Below, in pieces: positions 1 through 6,157 of a stretch of 10,146 nucleotides of DNA; position 1 is the first letter of the stretch; every line of letters starts with the position of its first letter. Position numbers and translations under genes: made by a program. The stretch spans positions 1 through 10,146 of the forward strand of contig CASFRQ010000073.1 of the NCBI GenBank assembly GCA_949296785.1, written 5' to 3'. The DNA comes from an uncultured Alphaproteobacteria bacterium. GTDB lineage: Bacteria; Pseudomonadota; Alphaproteobacteria; CASFRQ01; SAAU01. The notes beneath the pieces are model-generated. The model was not told the origin of the DNA and did no database searches. It saw only the letters and a program-made list of their open reading frames with translations.

Positions 1-1
1 G

Positions 2-1285
2 GCTTTATCTCTCATTCTTCTTTTCCTCTGTTTTTTCTTTTCATTTTTCTTTTCCGGTTCGGAAACGGCATATACGGCCGCCTCCCGCCCTCTTTTGCAT
101 GAGATGGCTAAAAACGGCAGCAAACGCGCAAAATCAACCAATGCTCTTTTAAAAACACAAGAGAAGCTTATCGGAACCTTGTTATTCGGCAACACGCTTG
201 TCAATATTGCTGCTTCATCCATCTCAACGGCTATTCTGTTGGAAATTTTCGGTCAGAAAGGAGTGGCCATTGCGACTTTAGGAGTCAGCTTTTTCATTCT
301 CATCTTCTGCGAAATCATGCCGAAAATGTATGCATTGAGGAATGCAACGCCGATTGCCTTGTTCATTACGCCGTTTATGTCTTTCTTAGTAGGCATCTTT
401 TCCCCTCTGGTTATTTTTCTGAATTGGATTGTCCGAAAAGCCATGTACTTTCTGGGCATGCGTTCCGTGGAATCTAAAGAATCCCAAGCAAGAATAGAAT
501 TGCGGGGAGCCATAAATCTTCCCAAAAGCCTTTCTATCCGGCAGGAACAAAAAATGCTAAACAATGTCTTAGACTTGAGCGAAGTAACTGTCGGGGATAT
601 CATGATACACCGCAGCCATATCGTCACCGTTAATGCCGACATGGAAATCCACGAGTTGATAAAGTTTGCCATCAATGCTCCGTTTACGCGGATTCCCGTT
701 TGGAAAGACAGGCCTGAAAACATTGTCGGCGTCTTGCATGTCAAAGCGCTTTTGCGCGCGACGAGCGCCTGTCAGGGAGATTTAGCCTCTTTCCATATTT
801 TGGACCATTTGACGCCTCCTTGGTTTATTTTGGAAACAACGACTCTTTTAAACCAACTCTATTCATTCAGAAAGAGAAAAGAACATTTTTCCATCGTTGT
901 TGACGAATACGGCGCTATTCAGGGCATTGTAACTTTAGAAGATGTTTTAGAAGAAATTGTCGGGGACATTGAGGACGAAACCGATTCTCTGACGCCTCCG
1001 AAACAACCAATCCAGCCACAGAAAGACGGCTCACTCATCATTGACGGGGAAACATCCCTGAGAGATTTAAACAGGCGGTTCAACTGGAACCTTCCCGACG
1101 AAAACGCCTCCACATTGTCAGGTCTCATTGTCTATGAGGCGGAGAGGATTCCTCAAGCGGGACAAGCGTATTCTTTTTACGGTTTCCATTTTAAAATTCT
1201 TGCCGTCAATCACAACCACCTGGATAAAATAGAAGTCACGCCAATTTCAAGCCAAGGGCAAGACCTAACGGAAACATACACTTAA
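2..1285 (+). CDS. CorB/HlyC-CorC family membrane protein (DUF21 + CBS pair + CorC_HlyC), 5' end outside the window
   Basis: 427 residues are visible and the start lies upstream. The frame is open from base 2, and the conserved N-terminal DUF21 signature FFSGSETAYTAASR is encoded before the first in-window ATG at 95, so that ATG is internal. By visible residue number: hydrophobic DUF21 (CNNM-type) transmembrane region about 1-155, with the EIMPK motif near residue 104; CBS 1 about 198-251 (starting at DIMIHRSHI); CBS 2 about 266-321 (VVDEYGAIQGIVTLEDVLEEIVGDI); C-terminal CorC_HlyC domain about 339-416. The family is linked to Mg2+/Co2+ resistance or transport in the inner membrane, with CBS domains as nucleotide-sensing modules; older 'hemolysin' labels are probably misleading. 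The gene ends at TAA and converges on - strand genes. Family assignment is secure, substrate is not. Confidence 0.93.
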   Translation, partial: ALSLILLFLCFFFSFFFSGSETAYTAASRPLLHEMAKNGSKRAKSTNALLKTQEKLIGTLLFGNTLVNIAASSISTAILLEIFGQKGVAIATLGVSFFILIFCEIMPKMYALRNATPIALFITPFMSFLVGIFSPLVIFLNWIVRKAMYFLGMRSVESKESQARIELRGAINLPKSLSIRQEQKMLNNVLDLSEVTVGDIMIHRSHIVTVNADMEIHELIKFAINAPFTRIPVWKDRPENIVGVLHVKALLRATSACQGDLASFHILDHLTPPWFILETTTLLNQLYSFRKRKEHFSIVVDEYGAIQGIVTLEDVLEEIVGDIEDETDSLTPPKQPIQPQKDGSLIIDGETSLRDLNRRFNWNLPDENASTLSGLIVYEAERIPQAGQAYSFYGFHFKILAVNHNHLDKIEVTPISSQGQDLTETYT

Positions 1286-1413
1286 TCTTGCGGTAACTTC
1301 AAAGAAGGATACTTTCTTTTGAGCCTTTTGAGGACTTTTTCCGCCGCAAGCATTCTTAAATTTTTTGCCAAAACAATTTTTCCATCCGCTGAAAAATGTG
1401 GGGCGGCATTCAC
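1282..1413 (-). CDS. Small hypothetical ORF, possibly the frameshifted 3' part of a short secreted protein
   Basis: An open frame of 43 codons from GTG at 1413 to TAA, convergent with and overlapping the stop of the CorB-like gene. The product begins VNAAPHFSADGKIVLAKN and ends in a basic amphipathic segment (LKRLKRKYPSLKLPQD), which reads like real protein. No Shine-Dalgarno site precedes the GTG, but a very strong one (AGGAGGGAG, 1453-1461) lies farther upstream. Between them, in neighbouring frames, is a run of Phe and Leu codons like a signal-peptide core, ending next to Ser-Ser-Val-Asn-Ala. A single-base change in the T6/T5 homopolymers at about 1421-1436 would join the two; a TTG at 1442 would join with one added T. 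So this may be a frameshifted gene, a homopolymer sequencing error, or chance. No family recognised. Confidence 0.35.
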   Translation of the reverse strand: MNAAPHFSADGKIVLAKNLRMLAAEKVLKRLKRKYPSLKLPQD

Positions 1414-1452
1414 GGAAGAAAAATAAAAAATTTAAAAGACAAAGAAAGAGTT

Positions 1453-1461
1453 CTCCCTCCT
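1453..1461 (-). promoter_or_regulatory. Strong Shine-Dalgarno sequence without an intact reading frame
   Basis: The - strand reads AGGAGGGAG, about as good a ribosome-binding site as any in the window, 27 bases past the stop of the phosphoesterase-like gene. The nearest frame it could serve is the short ORF ending at 1282, which would need a one-base change in a T-run. It overlaps the 10-bp perfect palindrome CCTGTACAGG (1459-1468). Confidence 0.4.
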
Positions 1462-1488
1462 GTACAGGCAATAATTCTGTTTTTTTGC

Positions 1489-2454
1489 TTAAGCTTCTAA
1501 AAAAAGCTCTTTTTCATGCTTTTCATTTAAAAGAAGAGCGTTAATTTTACCGTCGTATCCTCCGCCGGAAACCAAAGTCATGTAATATTCCGACTGAATA
1601 AGACCGAAATCGCCCCTTGACGGCAATGTCCGAATGACTTTTTCAAAATTCAAAAACGGCGCATCGCTTTCAAAAGGGATGGTCCCGCCCCAACGTAAAG
1701 CCTCCCCTTGCCTTTCCAGACTTTTCGTTTTATCAATGCCGCGGGGAACAAACAAAACTTTTTTATCGCTTGTGACAGCCATGTTTTTCAAACTTCTCAA
1801 ATATTGCAAGACGCCATCCCTTTTTTGCAACATTTTTTTCAAGTCCGCCGTCCAATAAGACAACGCCGTCGTTCCCTTTTCCGCGGCGGAAAATGCCTCT
1901 TTCACATCAACACCGAAAGAAGACAATGTCGTTCCCAGCCCTTGTTTGACCATCCAGTCCAAAACCTCAACCGCGTTTGAACAAAATTGCAACTGTAAAG
2001 CTTTTAAAAGTAAATCTTCTTGAGAACCTTTCAAAAAGCAAATATCTTCAGACTTCACCCCGCCGAAAGACAACAAACCCCGCCGAAAAAGAAGAGCTTC
2101 CTCCAAAGTTTTCGCAGGTTCCCTCCCGACACCGATAATACTGCCTAAATACAAAATCCCGTCGCCAGACAAAAAGTGGGAAGCAATTTTTCGGTGTAGT
2201 TGGCGCAGACGAATGTAGTCCCCCTGTACACAGGAAACAACCCACAAACGCTTTGCCGCCGGTAAAACAAAAGCCGCCTTTTCGGCGTTGTTCCAATCCT
2301 CCTGTCCTTCTGTCTGTTTTTTATCCAAAGTGTCCGTTTCCTTTTTAAAAATATCTTTTAAAGGCCTCCTGAAAGAATCCGCTTTTTTCCCTTCCGACGA
2401 AAGGGAAACGTTGCTTACCTCCTTACCGGACATGCGAAGAGGAACTTCTTTCAT
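1489..2454 (-). CDS. Calcineurin-like phosphoesterase-fold protein lacking metal ligands (predicted pseudoenzyme)
   Basis: 321 residues. The start ATG at 2454 follows AAGGAAAGG by 10 bases. Residues 1-60 are charged and probably disordered. The rest lines up with bacterial PPP-type Ser/Thr phosphatases block by block, but the catalytic residues are replaced. The GDxHG block is SCVQG (74-78). The GDYIDRG block is GSIIGVG (104-110). The GNHE block is GSQE (143-146). The FVHAG block is FVPRG (235-239). The GHTP region near 272-278 has no His. The scaffold around them is kept: FLKGSQED, GIDKTKSLERQGEALRW, and a C-terminal SGGGYDGKINALLL resembling the family's TGavyGGkLtal. I see no signal peptide or membrane helix, so it is probably cytosolic. 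It has its own promoter at 2521-2549. I infer a binding, scaffold or regulatory role rather than hydrolysis. The fold call rests on motif spacing alone. Confidence 0.7.
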   Translation of the reverse strand: MKEVPLRMSGKEVSNVSLSSEGKKADSFRRPLKDIFKKETDTLDKKQTEGQEDWNNAEKAAFVLPAAKRLWVVSCVQGDYIRLRQLHRKIASHFLSGDGILYLGSIIGVGREPAKTLEEALLFRRGLLSFGGVKSEDICFLKGSQEDLLLKALQLQFCSNAVEVLDWMVKQGLGTTLSSFGVDVKEAFSAAEKGTTALSYWTADLKKMLQKRDGVLQYLRSLKNMAVTSDKKVLFVPRGIDKTKSLERQGEALRWGGTIPFESDAPFLNFEKVIRTLPSRGDFGLIQSEYYMTLVSGGGYDGKINALLLNEKHEKELFLEA

Positions 2455-2520
2455 TTTAACCGAACCTTTCCTTAAATTAAGACAAAGAATTTTTTACCGT
2501 TTTGCCTTTCGGCTTTTTAT

Positions 2521-2549
2521 ATTTTATACGCCTCCGGCCGATTTTCCAA
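2521..2549 (-). promoter_or_regulatory. Sigma-70-like promoter for the phosphoesterase-fold gene
   Basis: On the - strand, TTGGAA (2544-2549) and TAAAAT (2521-2526) are separated by 17 bases, each matching four to five consensus positions. Transcription would start near 2513, giving a leader of about 60 nt before the ATG at 2454. A GCC-GAAA-GGC tetraloop hairpin (2504-2513) lies at the expected transcript start. Confidence 0.5.
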
Positions 2550-2782
2550 ATAAAAACAAACGAATAAAAATCCTTTCCTTTTATCCAATTCTTTCTTCCG
2601 CAAAGCGCCGCCGGTTTAAAGACTGAAAACTTTACGGGAAAACACAAAAACAAAAAAATCCGTTTGTCATTGCCGGACAAAAAGGGATATGAAGGGGAAA
2701 TCTCTTTTCCGACGGTATCTTATTTTTATCAAAGTCAAAGAAATTTATCAATAAAAATAAAAGGAATGAAACCCGCGAAAAA

Positions 2783-2869
2783 TGCAGAGATTTCTTTTGT
2801 CGCGGGATCGCTTTTTTGCCTCTGACAAGGGGGACAGCCTCTTTCTGCGTCGGCAAGCACCTTCTTCCT
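2783..2869 (-). pseudogene. Stray copy of part of the topA 3' end
   Basis: Bases 2809-2869 align with topA bases 3521-3582: 53 of 62 positions match with one single-base gap. A further 26 bases (2783-2808 against 3495-3520) match at 14 positions. Translated, the relic reads LPTQKEAVPLVRGKKA against LPTQEEAVSLISAKKA in TopA's last C-terminal repeat. The one-base deletion breaks the frame just upstream, and the topA-frame Lys codon before GluGlu is TAG here. The similarity ends at 2869, exactly where the terminator's T-tract begins. It is non-functional as a gene and best explained as the remnant of an old duplication or rearrangement of the topA end. Confidence 0.8.
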
Positions 2870-2901
2870 AAAAATATAAAAAGAGGGAAACCTTGTTTCC
2901 C
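2870..2901 (-). terminator. Intrinsic terminator closing the short unit downstream of topA
   Basis: On the - strand a perfect 7-bp stem GGGAAAC/GTTTCCC with a 3-nt loop is followed directly by TCTTTTTATATTTTT. On the + strand no T-run follows, so the signal is strand-specific. It lies 43 bases beyond the stop of the 45-codon ORF and about 480 bases beyond the topA stop. Confidence 0.75.
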
Positions 2902-2944
2902 CCATATCCGCTGGTTTTTTATTTAAACTGAAGCAAAATGTCTT

Positions 2945-3082
2945 TTACGCCCCCTTTTCATTAAAAAAACTCAGAAACCTCTGCCGCCTTTCAATCCATC
3001 TATTCAAAACCTTAACGAACCAAAAGGGTCTGAAATCAAAACAAAACTCATAAAAAACTTTTGGCAAAAGGCCATCTTCCAC
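2945..3082 (-). CDS. Small aromatic-rich hypothetical protein, 45 residues
   Basis: GTG start at 3082, TAA stop at 2945-2947. The start is set by a strong ribosome-binding site: GAGAGGAAGG at 3087-3096, with its GAGAGG part 8 bases and its AGGAAGG part 4 bases from the GTG. The product begins MEDGLLPKVFYEFCF. Twelve of 45 residues are Phe, Trp or Tyr, and a basic stretch follows (KVLNRWIERRQRF). The first half could lie on or in a membrane, with a positive, amphipathic helical second half. An intrinsic terminator follows 43 bases later, and promoter-like sequence and two perfect palindromes lie upstream, so this looks like a complete small transcription unit between topA and the phosphoesterase-fold gene. 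No family recognised. It could be a small membrane protein, a toxin-like peptide, or a gene remnant. Confidence 0.5.
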   Translation of the reverse strand: MEDGLLPKVFYEFCFDFRPFWFVKVLNRWIERRQRFLSFFNEKGA

Positions 3083-3148
3083 CGGACCTTCCTCTCCCGT
3101 TTTTTAAGAAAAGTCTGTTAAAAATATAGCACGCCTAAAAATATTGTT

Positions 3149-3165
3149 TTTTAAACCGTTTAAAA
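3149..3165. promoter_or_regulatory. Operator-like perfect palindrome
   Basis: TTTTAAAC-c-GTTTAAAA: 8-bp arms are perfect inverted repeats around one central base. It sits about 67 bases upstream of the GTG of the small ORF, just upstream of the extended -10 at 3123-3131. The arrangement suits a dimeric repressor site, but the arms are A+T-rich and chance is possible. Confidence 0.35.
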
Positions 3166-3211
3166 CCACTTGTACCGAACAACGGTTTCCCCTATGAAAT
3201 TCTCGGCCCAT

Positions 3212-3240
3212 ACAATACTCTGACTCTATATAGAGTTCAA
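3212..3240 (-). promoter_or_regulatory. Possible promoter with a 14-bp palindrome in its spacer
   Basis: On the - strand, TTGAAC (3235-3240) and TATTGT (3212-3217) are 17 bases apart, each matching four of six consensus positions. The perfect palindrome ACTCTATATAGAGT (3223-3236) occupies most of the spacer and touches the -35, a usual place for a repressor operator. It would give a leader of about 120 nt for the small ORF starting at 3082. Confidence 0.4.
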
Positions 3241-3385
3241 ACCCGCTAAAATGATTCACTGAAGGCAGATTTTTGAAAAGACTTTATCCGATTGAAGATA
3301 TCTTTTCCGACTCCTTCCCGTTTTTTCATATGCCAGATAATTTTCATCGGCAAAAGACGGAGTTCCATCCTTTTTTAGCTGTTCT

Positions 3386-6043
3386 TTATTTTGTGCCGGC
3401 GGCTTTACGCGCTGTTTTTTTCACCGCTTTTTTAACAACTTTTTTCTCCGCCTTTTCATCTGTCGTTTTTTTCTTTGTTTTCGCCGCTGCTTTCGGCAAG
3501 GTTTCCTTTTCCCCGGAAACCGCTTTTTTGGCACTGATAAGGCTGACAGCCTCTTCCTGCGTCGGCAAACGGCCTTCTTCCTTCATCTGCTTGGGTAAAG
3601 CGGCGATAATTTTCCCGCACTTCAAGTAAGGGCCGTACCGCCCTTGGCTTAAAGTGATTTTTTCCCCTTCAAAAACACCGACCTCCTGCGCGGGCGCTTT
3701 GGTTTTACCTTTTGACAAAAGATCCAAAGCCCTTTCCAAAGTCATGTCAAAAATACTGTCCGGCAACCGGACGGAGGCAAAAGTCTTCCCTTTTCCGACA
3801 TAAGGACCAAAACGCCCGATATTGGCGAAAACCTCCTCGTTATCAATGACGCCGAGGATTCTGGGCAGACTGACCAGTTTTAAAGCCTGTTCTAAAGTCA
3901 CATACTCCGGCTTAAGCGTTTTGGGCAAAGAAGACCTCTTGACCTTTGCCTTGTCCGTCCCTTCGCCCAGCTGGACATACCAGCCGTAAGGGCCTTTTTT
4001 CAAGAAAACAGGCGTACCGGCGTCGTCTTCGCCCAACTTTCTTTCACCGGAACCGGAAGCGGGCAAAGGAATCTCGTCCCCCTCTTTTCCCGCCGGAAGA
4101 GTCTCGTTTGCCTCTCCCTGCGCGGCGGATTTTTCCCCGTCTTGCCACAAAGGATGCGTATACTTGCAGTCTGGATAACGGGAACAGCCGATAAAAGCGC
4201 CGAATTTTCCGATTTTCAGCTCTTTTTTCCCTTCATGGCAAAGAGGACAAATTCGTTCCTCTTCATTCGGGAACAAAGTGTCGGACAAGACTTCCTGCAG
4301 TTTCTCGGTGACCTCCGCCCCTTTAAGATCCAAAGCCTCTTTAACCGTCACTTCAAACTTTTTCCAAAAGTCCTCCATCACCTCTTTCCATGCCCGCTTG
4401 CCGGAAGAGATTTCATCTAATTTATCCTCCAGCTGAGCGGTAAAATCATATTGGACATACAGGTTGAAAAACTGTTCCAAAAACAGAGTAACGAGCCGTC
4501 CTCTTTCGGACGGGACAAACCTTTTTGAAACAAGCGTGACATATTCCCTGTCCTGTAAAACGGAAATGATGGAAGCATAAGTGGACGGCCGCCCGATACC
4601 CAACTCTTCCAACTTTTTGACAAGACTGGCCTCGGAATAACGGGGAGGCGGTTCCGTAAAATGCTGATTCGGCGTCACGGACAAAGCCTCCACCGTCTCT
4701 TTTTCCGAAAGAGGAGGAAGCATTCCTTCCTGCTCCTGTTCGCTTTTCTCATCAACGCCCTCTTGGTACACCTTGATAAATCCGGCAAAAGCGATGCTCT
4801 GCCCCGTCGCGCGCAAACGCACGGCATTCGCCTCGTCGCCTATATCCGCCGAAACCTTGTCAATCAAAGCGCTTGCCATCTGACAGGCTAAAGCCCTTTT
4901 AAAAATCAAAGCATACAGCTTGGCCTCGTCCTTTTCCAGATACCCTTCCACTTCTGAAGGGGAGCGGCTCATTAAAGTCGGGCGAATGGCCTCGTGCGCT
5001 TCCTGCGCATTCTTGGCATGATTTTTATAATATCTGGGCGAGTCGGGTAAATACGCCTTTCCGTACTTTTCCAAAATATGAGCACGAATCTGCCCGATAG
5101 CTTCCTGAGACAAAGCGGTGCTGTCCGTTCTCATGTAAGTAATCAGTCCGACGGTTTCCCCTTTAATAGAAACACCCTCATACAAACTTTGCGCCAGGCG
5201 CATTGTCTTTTTCGCCGAAAAGCCAAGTTTGCGCGACGCCTCCTGCTGCAAGGTGGAAGTTGTAAACGCCGGCGCGGGATTGCGTTTTTCCTGCTTCTTT
5301 TCAACGGACAACACCCGCAGTTGTTGCCGGAGTACTTTTTGAGCGGCCGACTCGGCCAATTCCTTTGAATTTAAAGTAAATTTATCCAGCTTTTTGCCGT
5401 CCAGGTGAGTTAGGCGCGCTTCAAATTCCTCTTCTTTTTGAGTTTTCAAAACGGCGTCAACCGTCCAATATTCCTGCGGCTTAAAAACTTCTATTTCATT
5501 CTCACGCTCGCAGATGAGGCGCAATGCCACGGACTGCACCCGGCCGGCGGAACGGCTGCCCGGCAGCTTGCGCCACAAGACCGGAGATAAAGTAAACCCC
5601 ACCAGGTAATCCAAAGCCCTCCTTGCCAGATACGCGTCCACCAAAGGCATGTCTATCTGACGAGGGGATTTCATCGCTTCCGTAACGGCTTGCTTGGTAA
5701 TTTCATTAAAAGTCACGCGGTAAACAGGAATATTCTTCAGCTTTTTGCGCTTAGTCAGCTCCTGCACTACATGCCAGGCGATGGCTTCTCCCTCCCTGTC
5801 CGGGTCGCTCGCCAAATATAAAGCGTCTGCCTGAGCCAGAAGAGAAATAATTTCCTTAACATGTTTTTCCGCCTTCGGTTCAATATGCCAGCTCATTTCA
5901 AAATCTTTTTCGGGCAGGACTGCCCCCTCTTTAGAGGGCAAATCCCTTATATGACCGAAGGAAGCGACCACTTTATAGCCGCTCCCCAGATATTTGTTAA
6001 TCGTCTTGGCTTTTGCAGGAGATTCCACAATCACAAGCTTCAT
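3386..6043 (-). CDS. topA: DNA topoisomerase I (type IA)
   Basis: 885 residues, within the usual bacterial range. I place the start at the ATG at 6043 (MKLVIVESPAKAKTI), preceded by AGAAGG, rather than the ATG 24 codons upstream, because homologues begin here. The TOPRIM domain has Glu7 and the acidic motif D80-P-D-R-E84-G-E. The catalytic tyrosine is Tyr303 in GLITYMRTDS. The core ends near 590. A four-Cys zinc ribbon follows (Cys599, Cys602, Cys620, Cys626), then three C-terminal repeats marked by GPYGWYV (684), GRFGPYV (743) and GRYGPYL (801). The last about 35 residues are a Lys/Ala-rich tail like those of many alphaproteobacterial enzymes. It relaxes negative supercoils by cutting and passing one strand. 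It lies 114 bases after dprA, so it may share the plsY-dprA transcript. A fragment of its 3' end recurs at 2783-2869. Confidence 0.98.
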   Translation of the reverse strand: MKLVIVESPAKAKTINKYLGSGYKVVASFGHIRDLPSKEGAVLPEKDFEMSWHIEPKAEKHVKEIISLLAQADALYLASDPDREGEAIAWHVVQELTKRKKLKNIPVYRVTFNEITKQAVTEAMKSPRQIDMPLVDAYLARRALDYLVGFTLSPVLWRKLPGSRSAGRVQSVALRLICERENEIEVFKPQEYWTVDAVLKTQKEEEFEARLTHLDGKKLDKFTLNSKELAESAAQKVLRQQLRVLSVEKKQEKRNPAPAFTTSTLQQEASRKLGFSAKKTMRLAQSLYEGVSIKGETVGLITYMRTDSTALSQEAIGQIRAHILEKYGKAYLPDSPRYYKNHAKNAQEAHEAIRPTLMSRSPSEVEGYLEKDEAKLYALIFKRALACQMASALIDKVSADIGDEANAVRLRATGQSIAFAGFIKVYQEGVDEKSEQEQEGMLPPLSEKETVEALSVTPNQHFTEPPPRYSEASLVKKLEELGIGRPSTYASIISVLQDREYVTLVSKRFVPSERGRLVTLFLEQFFNLYVQYDFTAQLEDKLDEISSGKRAWKEVMEDFWKKFEVTVKEALDLKGAEVTEKLQEVLSDTLFPNEEERICPLCHEGKKELKIGKFGAFIGCSRYPDCKYTHPLWQDGEKSAAQGEANETLPAGKEGDEIPLPASGSGERKLGEDDAGTPVFLKKGPYGWYVQLGEGTDKAKVKRSSLPKTLKPEYVTLEQALKLVSLPRILGVIDNEEVFANIGRFGPYVGKGKTFASVRLPDSIFDMTLERALDLLSKGKTKAPAQEVGVFEGEKITLSQGRYGPYLKCGKIIAALPKQMKEEGRLPTQEEAVSLISAKKAVSGEKETLPKAAAKTKKKTTDEKAEKKVVKKAVKKTARKAAGTK

Positions 6044-6130
6044 AATCCGCCTTCTTTCCTTTTTTACCTTTCTTCTGCCTTTACAATCCTTTTGACTTTT
6101 TTTAACCGGTCCCATTCGGTATTCCGCACC

Positions 6131-6147
6131 CGAATCGGGAAGATTCG
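6131..6147 (-). other. Hairpin between dprA and topA
   Basis: A 6-bp perfect stem, CGAATC/GATTCG with a 5-nt loop, just after the dprA stop. No T-run follows on the - strand, so it is not a standard terminator. It could stabilise an mRNA end or mean nothing. I see no convincing promoter in the 114-base gap. Confidence 0.3.
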
Positions 6148-6157
6148 CCGGCTAACT

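Larger units (their letters stand above)
3083..3385. other. Intergenic region between topA and the small ORF
   Basis: No convincing gene here. It holds the two palindromes and promoter-like elements listed separately and no obvious topA terminator; topA transcripts may run on to the terminator at 2870-2901. A second candidate start for the small unit is an extended -10, TGC-TATATT (3123-3131 on -), without a recognisable -35; it would give a leader of about 33 nt. Confidence 0.5.

Noticed and set aside
1287..1350. CTTGCGG...CCGCAAG inverted repeat after the CorB-like gene as a terminator
   Set aside because: The 7-bp arms are 50 bases apart and the T-run begins about 10 bases after the second arm, so it does not fit an intrinsic terminator.
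3048..3075. CTTTT-gcc-AAAAG plus T-run on the - strand as a topA terminator
   Set aside because: The stem is almost all A-T with a 3-base loop, and it lies inside the 45-codon ORF; the 2870-2901 signal is far stronger.
3246..3368. 40-codon ATG-started frame on the - strand just after topA
   Set aside because: The only upstream purine run (AAAAAAGG) abuts the ATG too closely to act as a Shine-Dalgarno site, the second ATG has none, and the promoter-like element at 3212-3240 lies after it. Nothing supports translation.
6044..6115. 24-codon upstream extension of topA
   Set aside because: TopA homologues begin at the MKLVIVESPAKAKTI segment, and AGAAGG lies just before that ATG; the extension is basic low-complexity sequence.
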